NCBI RefSeq assembly: GCF_030272615.1
Contig: NC_081409.1
Coordinates: 880,682,220 to 880,744,219, forward strand
Direction: 5' to 3'
Length of the DNA: 62,000 bases
Source of the DNA: Cryptomeria japonica
Lineage: Eukaryota; Streptophyta; Pinopsida; Cupressales; Cupressaceae
Shown here: in pieces, positions 11,231-22,880 of the stretch
How the letters are laid out: each line of letters opens with the position of its first letter
Numbering within the stretch: the first letter of the stretch is position 1
Notes under the pieces: generated by a model
Told to the model about the DNA's origin: nothing
Seen by the model: the letters and a program-made list of their open reading frames with translations, nothing else
The model's database searches: none
Program-made: the position numbers and the translations under genes

Positions 11231-12347
11231 TATTGTCATTTTGATGATGTTGTGATTGTCATTGATGGACACACACTTGTTTTGAGACCACTTTCTTTAT
11301 GTATGAGTTATTCTCAACCAGTAATTGTTGCAACCGGTATTATGGATTATAGTCTTTAGACTATCGGTGTTTTGCAGAAGGTGTTTACAAGTCACAAACT
11401 GACTGAAGACCCAAAGCAGCATGAATACCTCAAGCGGTTTGAGGATCTCAAGCAGTACAAAGGAAGATAGTGGTAGTTAACATTTTTTCTAGTCTTCATT
11501 TTGACAAATGGTAATCGGTAATGAACTGGTATTACTCTTTGATGAGTTACCAACTAGTATTTCTATGATGAGTTATCATCCACTGACACTTTGGTGGTGA
11601 TTTTGTGCCATGTTACCAAATGTGTCTAGATGCACTGAACCTAGGAACTTGTAATGTAATCCTATTGGACCGACATGAAATCAGACTATTTTATAAGGAC
11701 ATCATGTCTAGGGTTTTAGTTGATGAGGGTTTTGTATGTGCGATTATAGAAGAGAAGATTAGTTCTATGTGAAGAAACAGAGTGTGGAGATATTGAAGAC
11801 TGAAGTTATGCTAATGTGCATTAACAATGAGCTATCAAGGATCTAACCAAGCATACTGTGCTAGTATCTAGAACATCTACTTGTTGATTACTCATATCTT
11901 TGACAAGTCTAAAACCCTTAACGAGGTAGGCCCAGCAAAGCCTTTGTAAATCCTCTAACAAGGTGGTTCACAACTGTGAATCTAAAGTCCTCTCACAAGT
12001 TAGTCTTTAATAGGACTTATCTCCTAACAGATATCTAGATTCCTAATAGGATCTGTTCTGGTGAAGAACATTGTATGACCTTAACCGGTCTGGTTTCTAT
12101 TTTCCAGATAGTTACTTGTGAGTTTCTACTCATTGTAGTTTTTCCCATTTGGGTTTTCACATCAAAACTTCTTGTGTTATGGTGATTGTGCTCTTGTGGG
12201 TGAATGCTTTATTTGTTGTTTGGTTTACATTTGTCTTAACCAGTTTGTTGGTAAATCTGTTATACCAGTTAACTGCTAAACTGTTTAAGAGTTTGAGTTC
12301 AGTATTTTTTGGTATACTAATTCATTCCGCCCTCTTAGTATTCATCA
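11231..12347 (+). repeat. 5' LTR of element A
   Basis: It begins TATTGTCATTTTGAT (3' copy TTTTGGCATTTTGAT) and ends CTCTTAGTATTCATCA. A TATA-like ATTTTATAAGG lies near 11690. ACCGGT, CGGTA and related words recur in the upstream half. The start lacks a clear TG and was placed by the target duplication. Confidence 0.8.
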
Positions 12348-12349
12348 AT

Positions 12350-12362
12350 TGGTATCAGAGCC
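12350..12362 (+). other. Primer binding site of element A
   Basis: TGGTATCAGAGCC follows the LTR end after AT. It is complementary to the 3' end of initiator Met-tRNA, the usual primer of plant Copia and many Gypsy elements. Confidence 0.88.
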
Positions 12363-12397
12363 AACCTTTCTATAAGTTTAACCACTTGGAAGGAGAT

Positions 12398-13676
12398 ATG
12401 GGGGAATACACTATGAGGGAACTTAGTCATTGTCTCACTCAGACTAAGAAAGCCTTTGATGAACTCAAAGTCAAATATAAGGCCTCTCTGGCAAAAAGAA
12501 GAGAGCATGCTGGGAAACTAATGGAGCTTACTGAAAATAGTTCTTCTGATGAAGCAGACATGGAAGCCCTAGTTGAAGAAGTTGAAAAATTGAATGAATC
12601 TAATGCCAACCTGAGAAGGGAACTGGAAGGAGTGACTATCAGATTGTGTCAAGAGCTTGAGAACCGAAGGAAAGCTAAGGATCTGGTAAAAGACAAAGAT
12701 CATGAGATCTTGAAGCTGAAGCAAGAAATCAGTGCCCTTACTGCTCATCTCCAAGAGAGTAAAGTGGAAAAAGAAGAAATGCAAGGTGAACTAAACATAG
12801 CTATTTCTGAGAATGCAACCTTGAAGGAAACCAATGATGCTATTTCCAAGGAACTCACTGAGTCAAAGGAAATACTTGCGAAATTCAATAAGAGTACTGT
12901 TAAGCCAGAACAAAAGCTTGAATCAACAAAACCGGTAAAGATACCACTGGACTTGGTTTTTCTGGTTATGTAGAAGTTGAGACCTCTAGAACAAAATATG
13001 TAGCATCAAAGAAGCAACCGACATCAAAGGAGAAAGGTAAGAAAAAGTTTAAACCTGTTTACTTTAATTGTCTCAAGGAAGGACATATTGTTAATGTGTG
13101 TAGAAATAAGGCCTACAATAATTTTCCTTATTTTCTAAACAATAAGTCTAGATCCAATAGATTCAATGGAAATTGTTATGCATGAAACAAGTTTCGGCAT
13201 AGAGAATTTGAATGCAGGTCTGTTATGCACAACATTGGGAGATATGCTCAAAGGACTCAAGGAGTTTTTCCTGAATCTTCTATGAACTAGAATCCAAACT
13301 GGTATAATGCATATGACCCTAAGTTAGGTAGTGGTGCTATCAAGCGGAAACCGGTTGGAGAGAAACCTGTTTGATCTATCATGGTAGCAGTCACACTGCT
13401 GCAACATGCAAGAGGAAGAATGGTAGAATGAATAATGGATCATGGAGAACACCTGAAATGGTATGCTATCATTACAACAAATCGGGACACCCTGCTAGAA
13501 CCTATGGAATGAAAAAGAACCTATCAGATGATATACCAGTCACTCCAGAAGGGAAGATTGATGTTGAAACCATTCAAGAAGGAATGAATAAAACATGGAA
13601 AAAGAAACTTGAAGAAGTGTCACAAGATGAACCAGTTTCTGCACCTAGTGTGGAAGTCACTGAATTGGCAAACTGA
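12398..13676 (+). pseudogene. ORF1 of element A: gag-like coiled-coil zinc-knuckle protein
   Basis: The start ATG is at 12398 (MGEYTMRELSH), 36 bp after the primer site. About 190 residues form a heptad-rich coiled coil; SSDEADMEALVEEVEKLNE and NLRRELEGVTI are nearly the same as in element B. A frameshift near 12960 leads to a basic stretch and knuckles YFNCLKEGHIVNVC, a damaged CYA(stop)NKF...C, a damaged YHGSSHTAATC and CYHYNKSGHPARTY. The frame ends at 13676. By analogy it is the particle/RNA-binding protein. The upstream frame is open from 12149 across the LTR end and primer site into ORF1, but the internal ATG fits the B and C copies better. Confidence 0.8.
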
Positions 13677-14126
13677 GCTTCAAAAAAGCTTAGGGTGAAC
13701 AAATTAGTGAAATGTTTCAAACCCGTAGTTTATATCAGTAAAAGACCTTAACCGATATACATTACTTGTCAATCGACAGAAGATTGTGAAGTGGTAAAAT
13801 GAAAAATTAGGGTTTGTACCCTAGCGATGGAGCATTTATTATGGTAGGTGAAGAATTTGTCTAAAAGGAATTTTCAAAGTCATTTTCACTTATCAGTTTT
13901 CAAGCGAAGAATTTTTCAAGTGTAGAGCGACAAAAGGCAATTTGACTAGTGATTCAAAGATATTTCAAATCTTCTAGAAGAATCTAGAGATATTGTTAAT
14001 TAATCAAGTGAAGAACACCAAGTAGTAATCTAGCAACCAAAGTGGTGTGTTGCGAAGCTACATTTGCGAACCCTAAATTTCAAAATTCTGAAGGTATTTC
14101 TCAAAATTCTTGTTTATGAGTTAATC

Positions 14127-17100
14127 ATGGCTTTTGCATCGCACTCCAACTCTAGTGTACCCATGGACTCAGCTGAATTCATTCAAAGAAAAATGAAATA
14201 CAATGCCTTGTCCCAGATACTTTCTGGAGTCATTGTCGAAGGAGATATTTTAGGGTACATCGACTACAAATTAGAAGACCTAGGATCCTTAGTGATTCAT
14301 TCCTAGCTAGGTCTGTTTTGTGGGGATGACAAGAAGATCAAACCAAAATACAACATTTTGGAGAGGAAGAAACTTCACAATGTGGTTTACTTTCTTGAAG
14401 AGTTCACAAAAGAGCACATCCACATCATCCTGAGCATAGTGCATGGCAACAAGATGTATCTCGAGAGGATGCATGACATTACATCTGAAGCAATTCATGT
14501 CATCACCGGTTTCTACAACAATGATGAGGAGCCAGCCCTAAGGAAGGTTATCAAGACTGAAATGACTAAGCTCATCATCTCTCTGAGTGACCAACGGGGA
14601 ATGACTGTCAACACCATCAAAGATGAGTTGGTCAAGTATTCTTTCATTGTGATTGGATACCAGATGTTTTATGCCAGCAGAATAAACTCTATCTCTGTTG
14701 CTGCGGTAAATGTCACCTATAAAATGATCATGGAGGATGCCTCATTTGATCTATGCACCTGTTTGTAGGTCTATTTTTCTATTTTCAAGGCTATTTCCTG
14801 GGAGTCGGTGATATTCAATGGTCTATTGCCCAACCGGTCACCAAACAAATTAGGGAAAGTCTCCACGTAGTAGGAATTGGATATCCTGAAGTCTTGAATA
14901 AATACTTTGATGAATTTAAGTGGTAGATGAGTCAATGGATGAAAATATCTAGAGACATTGTTAAGAAATGTGAAAAGGACATCTGCTTTACCATTAAAGT
15001 AGATGAGTTCATAATGGAAGTGGTAGATCCCAGACAGGAAGAAGTAGAACCTATGGGATATGAGGTGATGTATGAAATGTTGGATGGGTATGCCTCTACC
15101 CTGATTGCCTCTCCTTTAAATGCAAAGAAAAAGATAATCGACACCTACTTGGAAAGGGTAACACCAGTTGAAGAACCTTCAGTGAAAAAGGGAAAGGCAG
15201 TGCCATCGGTATCGACACTAGTTACCTCAGCCAAACCAAAAGTGACCAAGTGGTCACCTGCCAAGAAGAAATTGAAAGTTGCACCCACTAAAGTATTTGA
15301 AAGGAAGTGGAAGACCAAAATCAACTCACTGGAGTTTGAGGATACAGAACCTGAAGTACACCCTAAGAAAACCAGGCAAACAAGGAAGAAAGCAAACACT
15401 ACCGGCAATGCACCTGCATCATCTGCACCAGTAAATATTGACATCTCTTCTTATAAGTTGATGACACATTGTCAAAGGACTATTAAGAATATTAAAATTA
15501 AATTTGAAGGAATGTTTTAATGATTTTACTAATAGTGAGGAAGAGGAAATAGAGCAGGAAGTCAATAATTATTTGTGTGTTCATGATCGGTCGCCATTAG
15601 AAATTAGATCTGAGACACCTGATTCTTTATACAATTCTTTAGATAATAAATGGCACATTGTGATCGAGAGAGAATAGGAGATCAAAAAAAATATTTTTGT
15701 AGAATACTTCCTTGATGCTTCAAACTCTGAATTGTTTGAAATCATGAACCGGTACAAAGGTCTCTTCTTCATGAGAAGAAGAAGACTCTTGCTACTAGAA
15801 GGCAAAGCCTCTGAAGTGGTGAAATACACACACTCCCATACTAAAGAAGCTATGAAGATGCATAAAGTAGCTCAAGCAAATAGAGAAGTTGAACAAGAAA
15901 TGAAAAACCGAAAAACTGGATGAGGTATTTGATGATGAAGGAGAACTAGCTACAAAATAGGTTGACACTATTGATGTAGACACGTTAGATGGTGAAGATG
16001 CCACTTCGGACACAAAAAAGGACAAACAAGATAAAGAAGAAGCAGAGAAGCAGAAGTTGGACAAGGAAAAGGCAGACAAAGAGAAAGCAGAAAAAGAGGA
16101 AGAGAAAAAGAAAAATGAAGAGAAGAGGAAACAAGATGAAGAGAAGAGGAAACAAGAAGAAGACAAGTGGAAGGAAGAAGAGAAGAGGACATAAGAGAAG
16201 AAGAGGAAAGAAGAGGAGGAAAAGAAAGAAGAGGAGAAGTGGAAAGATGAGGAGAAGAAGAAACAAGAAGAGGAAAAGTGAAAAGAAGAAGAAATAAAGA
16301 AGGAGGAAGAAAAGAAAAGGCATGAAGCGGAGCAAAGGGAGAAAGAAGAGGAAAAGAAAAAAGAGGAAGAGGAGAAGGAAGCAAAAAAGAACAAACAAGC
16401 GGAGACTCCAAAGGCAACTGGTGGTCAAGTCAAACTGGCTGACATCACCAGTCCTATTGACCTCCAATCTGCAGATGAATTAGAGCTATTGCAAGGCATA
16501 AAGCTAGCACAAGAAAGACTAGAAGCATTGAGGAGGAAAAAGGAGCAGGATGCCATTCACACTATGATTGACACCCTTACTAGTTTGATTCTAGGTACCA
16601 ACCTCACTAGTACTGATTCCTCTCTGGCCAAATTAAAAATTCTATGTACAGTTGTAGAGGACCAGGTTCAATGCCTGGAAGAAGTTGTTGAAGCTAATAC
16701 ACAGAAGAAGCATCAAAAGGCATAAAACACTGCCTTAGTAAAGAAATTGAATGAGCTCCAGTCTCAACTTCAGAAATAATAGAAGGATATAAGAGATGCT
16801 ATGGATGAGGGAAAACTATTATTGAACAAAATAAGCCAACCTCATCTATTTTGTGATGATGTGCTTGCACAAAAGGATAAACTGCAATCTGATTTGTAGG
16901 CATACATAAGAAACTTTAAGAACCCGTATGATTCTTTCACTACATATGGGCAAACTATTCACCAGTATCAACTTCAGTCTGCCATGATAGAATTAAAGAT
17001 TAGCAACTAGACAAGAGATTTGCGAGAGTTTCAACTTGTTCTATTAACCAGACTGCAAATTCTTCAAAAGTGCTTTCTCAATCTAGAAGCTTTAATGGTA

Positions 17101-17241
17101 ACTCAAGAGATGAGTACAATTGATGCCATGAAACAATAGGTATCATAGATGTAGACAGAAAGTGAGGTAGCTACCTCATTACTTGAGTCATGGTCATTAG
17201 CCATGAAGAATTTTATGAAGGATTTTAAATCTATTTTTTGA
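14127..17241 (+). pseudogene. ORF2 of element A: conserved protein of unknown function
   Basis: The frame starts MAFASHSNSSVPMDSAEFIQ at 14127. The N-terminal domain is readable to ~14920 with one early stop and one or more shifts; its core is HIHIILSIVHGNKMYLERM, ITSEAIHVITGF, FIVIGYQMFYASRINSISV, then YKMIMEDASFDLC. Next come a segment with VVDPRQEEVEPMGYEV, a Lys/Pro-rich basic linker (15180-15400), YKLMTHCQRTIKNIK, a Lys/Glu-rich tail (16010-16400) and a coiled-coil end with ELEL, KLNELQSQLQ and MKNFMKDFKSIF. The same order is found in B and C. It occupies the place where pol would be. It is not recognisable as a known enzyme, and I give no function. Confidence 0.75.
16010..16400 (+). other. 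Lys/Glu-rich charged helix region in ORF2 of element A
   Basis: The purine-rich DNA encodes about 130 residues of almost only E, K, R, D, A and Q (for example EKEEEKKKNEEKRKQDEE). Alternating charged blocks of this kind usually form a long single alpha helix. There are a few internal stops. The opposite strand shows long Ser/Phe/Leu frames that are only shadows. Confidence 0.75.
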
Positions 17242-17524
17242 TAAGTTTCATTATTGTCATAAAAATTTACTCACTTTAATGTTAATGAGAAGCAGGGGTT
17301 ATTCTGCATTACTTTGTCATTGTTGGCAAAGGGGGATTAGTATCTAACATTTTGGTGCATATTATGTATACTTTCATGTTATTTCTTTAAGGAGAGTAGT
17401 ATACATTGTAATTTCTACAAAAGGGATAGTGCATATGCTTAGGGGGAGTAATTTTGATTATGGCATATTTTTGTTGTAAAAACACTTAGATGTCAAAATT
17501 TTCCTAAGTCTTGCCATCAATGCC

Positions 17525-17536
17525 AAAGGGGGAGAT
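17525..17536 (+). other. Polypurine tract of element A
   Basis: AAAGGGGGAGAT directly precedes the 3' LTR. B and C have matching tracts (GGGGGAGATT and AAAAGGGGAGATT on the minus strand). Confidence 0.75.
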
Positions 17537-18667
17537 TTTTGGCATTTTGATTATGCTGTGATTGTCATCGATGGACGCACACTTGTTTTGAGATCACTTT
17601 CTTTATGTATGCATTATGCTCAACTGGTAATTGTTCTAACTGGCATTATGTATTATAGTCTTTAGAATATTGGTGTTTTGTAGATGTTTACCAGTCACAA
17701 ACTAACTAAAGACCCAAAGCAGTATGAAGACCTTCAGTGGTTTGAGGATTTCAAGCGGTACAAAGGAACAAAGCGGTAGTTAACATTTATTTCCAGTCTT
17801 CATTTTGACAACTGGTAATCGGTAATGAACTAGTATTACTTTGTGATGAGTTACCAACCGGTATTTCTGTGATGAGTTATCATCCACCAAAACTTTGGCG
17901 GTGATTTTGTGTCATGTTACCAAATGTGTCTAGATGCACTAAACCTAGGAACTTGTAATGTAATCCTATTGGACCGACATGAAATCAGACTCCTTTATAA
18001 GGACATCATGTCTAGGGTTTTAGTTAATGAGGGTTTTGTATGTGCAATTATAGAAGAGAAGATTAGGTCTGTGTGAAGAAACAAAGTATGGAGATATTGA
18101 AGACTGAAGTAATGCTAATGTGCATTAACAATGAGCTATCAAGGATCTAACCAAGCATACTATGGTAGTATCTAGATCATCTACTTGTTGATTACTCAGA
18201 TCTTTGACAAGTTTGAAACCCTTAACTGGGTAGGCCCTGCAAAGCCTTTGTAAATCCTCTAACAAGGTGGTTCACAACTGTGAATCTAAAATCCTCTCAC
18301 AAGGCAATCTTTAACAAGACTTATCTCCTAACAAAGATCTAGATTCCTAATAAGATCTATTTTGGTGAAGAACATTGTATGACCTTAGCCAGTCTGACCT
18401 TAACCGGTCTGCTTTTTATTTTGCAGATAAATACTTGTGAGTTTCTTCTCACCGTGGTTTTTCCCATTTGAGTTTCCACGTCAAAACTTCTTGTGTTATG
18501 GTGATTGTGCTCTTGTGGGTGAATTCTTTATTTGCTATTTGGTTTGCATTTCTCTTAACCGGTTTGTTAGTAAATCTATTATATTGGTTAACTGCTAAAT
18601 TGTTTAAGAGTTTGAGTTTAGTATTTTTTGGTATACTAATTCACCCCCCCCCTCTTAGTATTCATCA
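17537..18667 (+). repeat. 3' LTR of element A
   Basis: It is alignable with 11231-12347 and ends with a run of C, then CTCTTAGTATTCATCA. The flank TTGAC and the resumed fold-back array follow. Confidence 0.82.
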
Positions 18668-19586
18668 TTGACACCATTTGGTATTATTTGGTCCTAATAG
18701 GTCCTAGGGGGTGCACATGTGTCATAAGGAGCTTTGTGTGGTCCTAAGTGGTCACCCGTGTGTTAGAACACATGCGTGACCCCTTAGGACCACATAAGAC
18801 CCATTTTCGACATCATTTGGTCTTATGTGGTCCTAATAAGTCCTAAGGGGTGCACATGTGTCATACGGGGCCTTGTGTGGTCCTAAGGGATCACCCATGT
18901 GTTAGAGCACATGCCTCACCCCTTAGGACCAGATAAGACCCCTTGCAACACCATTTGGTCTTATGTGGTCCTAATAGGTCCTAAGAGGTGTACATGTGTC
19001 ATAAGGGGCTGTGTGTAGTCCTAATGGGTCACCCATGTGTTACGAGCACATGTGTGGCCCCTTGCGACCACATAAGACCCCATTTGATACCATTTGGTCT
19101 TATGTAGTCTTAATAGGTCCTAATAGGTGCACATGTCTCATAAGGGGCCTTGCATGGTCCTAAGGGGTCACCCATATGTTAGAGCACATGTGTGACCCCT
19201 TAAGACCACATAAGACCCCTTGCAACACCATTTGTTCTTATATGGTCCTAATATGTCCTAAGGGGTGCACATGAGTCGTACAGGGCTTTGTGTGTTCTTA
19301 AGGGGTCAGCCATGTGTTAGAACAATGTGTGACCCCTTATGACCACATAAGACCCCTTTTGACACCATTTGGTCTTATGTGGTCCTAATAGGTCCTAGGG
19401 TTTGCACATGTGTCGTAAGGGGCCTTGGAGTCCTAAGGGATCACCCATGTGTTAGAGCACATGCGTGACCCCTTAGGACCACATAAGACCCCTTGTGACA
19501 CCATTTGGTCTTATGTGGTCCTAATAGGTCCAAAGGGGTGCACATGTGTCATAAGTGGCCTTGTGTGGTCCTAAGGGGTCATATAA
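18668..19586. repeat. Fold-back tandem repeats, right part (about 7 units)
   Basis: Units begin near 18677, 18815, 18952, 19091, 19227, 19367 and 19502, a period of ~138 bp. Each holds the GGTCCTAAGGGGTCAC / GTGACCCCTTAGGACC hairpin around a CATGTGTTAGAGCACATG centre. Units differ by scattered substitutions, several of which change both arms' pairing only slightly. No coding signal. Confidence 0.87.
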
Positions 19587-19800
19587 AATAATTATATGCA
19601 CCTTAGGATGCATACATGTACATACATACATACACCTCAGGACATGCTATCAGGGGTCGTATGTGGTCCTGAGGGTTCACACATATGTTAGAACATGTGT
19701 GTGAACCCTCAAGACCACACATGACCACTATTAGCATGTCGTAAGGCCCTTGATAGCATGTCCTAAGATGTATGTATGTCCTAAGGTGTATATAATTATT
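19587..19800. repeat. Large imperfect palindrome closing the fold-back array
   Basis: The two ~100-bp arms read toward a centre near 19689. ATAATTATATGCACCTTAGGA at the left matches the complement of the right end (TCCTAAGGTGTATATAATTA), as do CAGGACATGCTATCA / TGATAGCATGTCCT and GGTCCTGAGGGTTCACAC / GTGTGAACCCTCAAGACC. The core resembles the hairpin of the neighbouring units. Confidence 0.8.
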
Positions 19801-20106
19801 TTTTGTGTATTTATTTATGTATGTGTATGTATTTATGTATGTGTGTGTACATGTATGTGTCTATCTGTATGTATGTAGACCTATGCATTTATGTTTATGT
19901 ATGTATGTGTGTGTATTTTTATGTATGTGTATGTCTATGTGTTTGTATGTGTATGTATGCATGCATGTAGGTATATATGTATGTGTATGTATGTGTATGT
20001 ATGTATGTAGGTATGTATGTATGTGTATGTATATGTATGTTTGTGTATGTTTGTGTATGTATTTGTATGTATGTGTCTATTTATGTAGATGTATGTATTT
20101 ATTTTC
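19801..20106. repeat. GTAT/TATG microsatellite
   Basis: About 300 bp of imperfect TATG and TGTATG repeats follow the palindrome, whose arms themselves carry short CATACATAC runs. The open frame through it (Val/Cys/Tyr) is a low-complexity artefact. Confidence 0.9.
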
Positions 20107-20295
20107 TAATTTTCTAAACTAATATGATACAACAAATAAAAATTAAAAATTAAAAAAATTAAAAACTATTTAAAAAAAACTTAAAATAACTAATTTTCTA
20201 TCAAAAAACTAATTTTCTATTAAAAACTATTTTTTTTTTTAAAACATAAATTAATATGATACAATAAATATAATTTTAAAAAAAAATTTTAAAAA
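20107..20295. other. AT-rich spacer
   Basis: A-runs and T-runs with an approximate duplication of 'aactaattttctat'. Nothing coding. Confidence 0.6.
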
Positions 20296-20612
20296 GGGAC
20301 TTATCATTGAAACACTTTTGTCCGGGTCTTTGCAATTCTTTTCGCCCTCCTGTTCAACTCCAAGCCGCTCAGTGCAAAATGAGGGGCTTGGGCAGATTTT
20401 CGGGTTCATATAGCAGAAGGGGTTTCCGGCCAGAAACCACTTGCCATGTGAGTGTTGTGTGGTTGCCAAATCGGTCTAGGTCGGAACCCTTCTGACCAGA
20501 ACAGGCATTGTTAGCCTAAAGTGCGACACAGATCCGTACGATCACCCCGTAAGTCCAAGTTTCTTATTAAGTACCACTAATTCACCCCCCCTCTCAGTGG
20601 TCCATTCATGTT
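20296..20612 (+). repeat. Probable LTR end fragment
   Basis: This ~315-bp island is clearly less AT-rich than its surroundings. It ends with CTAATTCACCCCCCCTCTCAGTGG, the same C-run plus CTCTCAGT word found at the LTR ends of elements A, B, C and the B copy. I read it as the 3' part of a further Copia-like LTR. No primer site or coding region follows. Confidence 0.45.
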
Positions 20613-21640
20613 CTACATTTACAGTTATAAAGTTTATACATAAAGTTTTAATATATTACTAGTAGCCTACACAATCCAATTTCTAATATAATTTTTTAGT
20701 TTTTAAACTTTAAGGTCATATGCAAACCAAATTTTTTTAACGATGGTATTAGTTATTAGCTCTATTGTGATCTAAATTAGTGCCACCTAAACCTTTTGCC
20801 ACAACCAAAGAGTTCACAAGATGTCAATTATTGAAGCTCCATCTCTACATCACCATCATCGGCGAAAACCCCCCATTCACTAGATTTGTGACTAACACCA
20901 CCTACCTACCACACAACCTTTAATTTTTTTTATGAATGTGGTGTTTTTTTTTTTGGCATAATTCGAGCATATGGTGCAATTTTTTTGAAATAGATATTTG
21001 TTGGAAATCTAGTTCTAAGAACTAGCTGCCCAAGTTGGTCATTTTATTGTTAATTAAAGTTAGATTGTCTATTTTTTATGTTCATAAAATTTGATCAAAA
21101 TACTTAATTTTTATAGATTCAAACTTAACTTTCTCATATTTAAATTGGTGGTTTTATTTATTTTTATTGATCTAAATTATACATATTGATATTTAAAAAA
21201 TTGGTTTATAAAAGTTGGTAGAGATGGGCCAAAAAACTTTTTAAAATATATAAAATAAATTTATAAAAATTAATGAATTTGTAGTTGCATTCCCAAAAAA
21301 TTTAATTTCTAAGTCTTGTAATAACATTTCTCTATTACCTTAATAATCCTACCCAATGTTTTTAATTCTAAAATCTTTTTTTAAACTAAGCAATTTTGAG
21401 CATAATATGAAAGCTAGAAGTGAATTATATATTGTATGAGTACTTAAGTCAATTGGTATATGGTATCAACCATTTTGGACATCTAAAAATTAAGAAAATT
21501 TAGTGCAAACATTCCAATTGTAAAGTAGTAGGTGTTTTCCTTTCTTATTATGTGTTTCCCCCTCATCCTTACATCATAAAACTTTAACTTCGTAAGTCTT
21601 TTGGTTTTATAATAGCCTCAAATAGCCTCAACACAATAGT
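20613..21640. other. AT-rich unique-looking spacer
   Basis: I see no gene, repeat or element boundary in it apart from short A and T runs. Frames are all short. Confidence 0.5.
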
Positions 21641-22880
21641 TTCTATTGGGTTTGATTCTTTGGAAACTGACGATAGTGGATCTTGTGAACATTACAAACA
21701 TCCCCAAAAATTTGTGCCCAAAGTGTTTCATGAGGTACATCTTCTGATAAACCTACGGTTGTCATTTTTCCCATCCAAGATTTTAATAATGCATGTCAAT
21801 GATTAGAACAACATACTTTGATAAGGTATTTTTTTCAGAGGGACCCCGTTGAAATCATGCTCCAAGATTGTGTTGCCAAATCATGGACTCCTCATGGGGT
21901 CTTCTTAGATGGCATCCACAACCTGGCAATGGTTTTTTTATGTTTTACTTAGATGAGGTTAACCATGTTTAGGCTATTTTATAGCATGGCCCTTGGAATG
22001 TCAGGTCTACATTTTTGGTTTTTCAACCTTGGTCAAAAGGATTTATAGTCTCTGATGAAAAAAAGCTTTGTGTCCTTATCTGGGTTTAATTATATGGGTT
22101 GCCATTGCCTTGTTGGCCATTTTTTCTCGTCATTGCCCAATCTTTAAGTAAATTTATTTATTTCAAATCCAATCAAGTTTATAATGCTTGACCCTAAAAT
22201 ATGGTATTTTTTGAAGTTGATTTGAATTGTGACCTCAAAGAGAGAATTAATATTCAGATAGGAGGTTTGTGTTACACCCAAAATGTGTTGTATCTAGATT
22301 CGCCGAATACTTATATTTTTTGCCAATATTCTAAACACAAAATTAAGTACTATCCTCTGGACACTCCACAGTTTAGGTTACCTCCTAAGGTTGGTGAATA
22401 TCAGTATTCTCCTGGTATTTCCAAGCTAGAAGGAAAATGGACTACGGTTACTAGCAAGGATAAACCCTCTGGTAATTCCAGTAATGGTTCGACTAAAACA
22501 AGTTATTTAGCTACCATGGAGCTACCACCCCTGACACCTATTTTTATTAAAGGAAAGAAGACTATTATTCTCACCACCACTAAGGCTACTATTTATTCAT
22601 CTTTTGTGTAGATACTCCAACCTATGTTGGTGTTTTTGTCTCAAACAACATGCCTTCATCACTCTCATATCTCGTCTGAGTGTGTAGACGAGGGTGTGAC
22701 TGTTCTAGAAAATAATTTGGTGGTCTTCCTGGCTTCTAGTCTACTACTAATATTTTGAATAATTATTTCTCTTGTCTTGAGGACAATGATAATATGCATG
22801 ATGTGGATTCCTTTTTTTTTTGGTCATGGAATGTCCACGGTCTTAATGACTTTATCAAGAAGAATTCTTTGTAGGATACT
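21641..22880 (+). pseudogene. LINE-type retrotransposon relic (DUF4283-like ORF1, start of endonuclease)
   Basis: In broken frames one can read HGPWNVRSTFLVFQPWSKGF near 21990-22045 and then LYGLPLPCWPF. This is the order of the DUF4283 domain in plant L1-type ORF1 proteins (GPW...L.L..W...F, then V.LYGLP...W). From 22201 a 136-codon open frame continues with FFEVDLNCDLKERINIQIGG, matching the family's 'VEVDLS..L...I.L.I' part, then a Ser/Thr-rich end. Near 22820, WSWNVHGLNDFIKKNSL resembles the start of the apurinic endonuclease domain of ORF2 (WNVRGLN). The sequence then loses similarity, so the element is truncated. No RT is seen. Confidence 0.6.

Larger units (their letters stand above)
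11231..18667 (+). mobile_element. Element A: pol-less LTR retrotransposon with gag-like ORF1 and unknown ORF2
   Basis: LTRs of ~1.12 kb flank a ~5.2-kb internal region, with the target duplication TTGAC at 11226-11230 and 18668-18672. That target is exact: the uninterrupted fold-back unit reads TTTTGACACC. The primer site is the Met-tRNA type, and a polypurine tract precedes the 3' LTR. The internal region holds ORF1 (coiled coil plus CCHC knuckles) and a long ORF2. No RT, integrase, protease or RNase H motif is seen in any frame. The LTRs differ at roughly one base in ten by eye, and both ORFs have stops and shifts, so this copy is old. Elements B and C have the same architecture. Confidence 0.85.

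Noticed and set aside
15795-16467. Long Ser/Phe/Leu-rich frames on the minus strand
   Set aside because: Antisense shadow of the Lys/Glu-rich part of ORF2 of element A.
18668-19586. Regular repeats with ~138-bp spacing as a CRISPR array
   Set aside because: Units are repeated over their whole length with no unique spacers, and the context is a plant nuclear genome.
19805-20122. 105-codon Cys/Val/Tyr frame
   Set aside because: Pure product of the GTAT microsatellite.
22201-22611. Intact host gene of 136 codons
   Set aside because: Fits better as the open end of a LINE ORF1; upstream similarity continues in broken frames.
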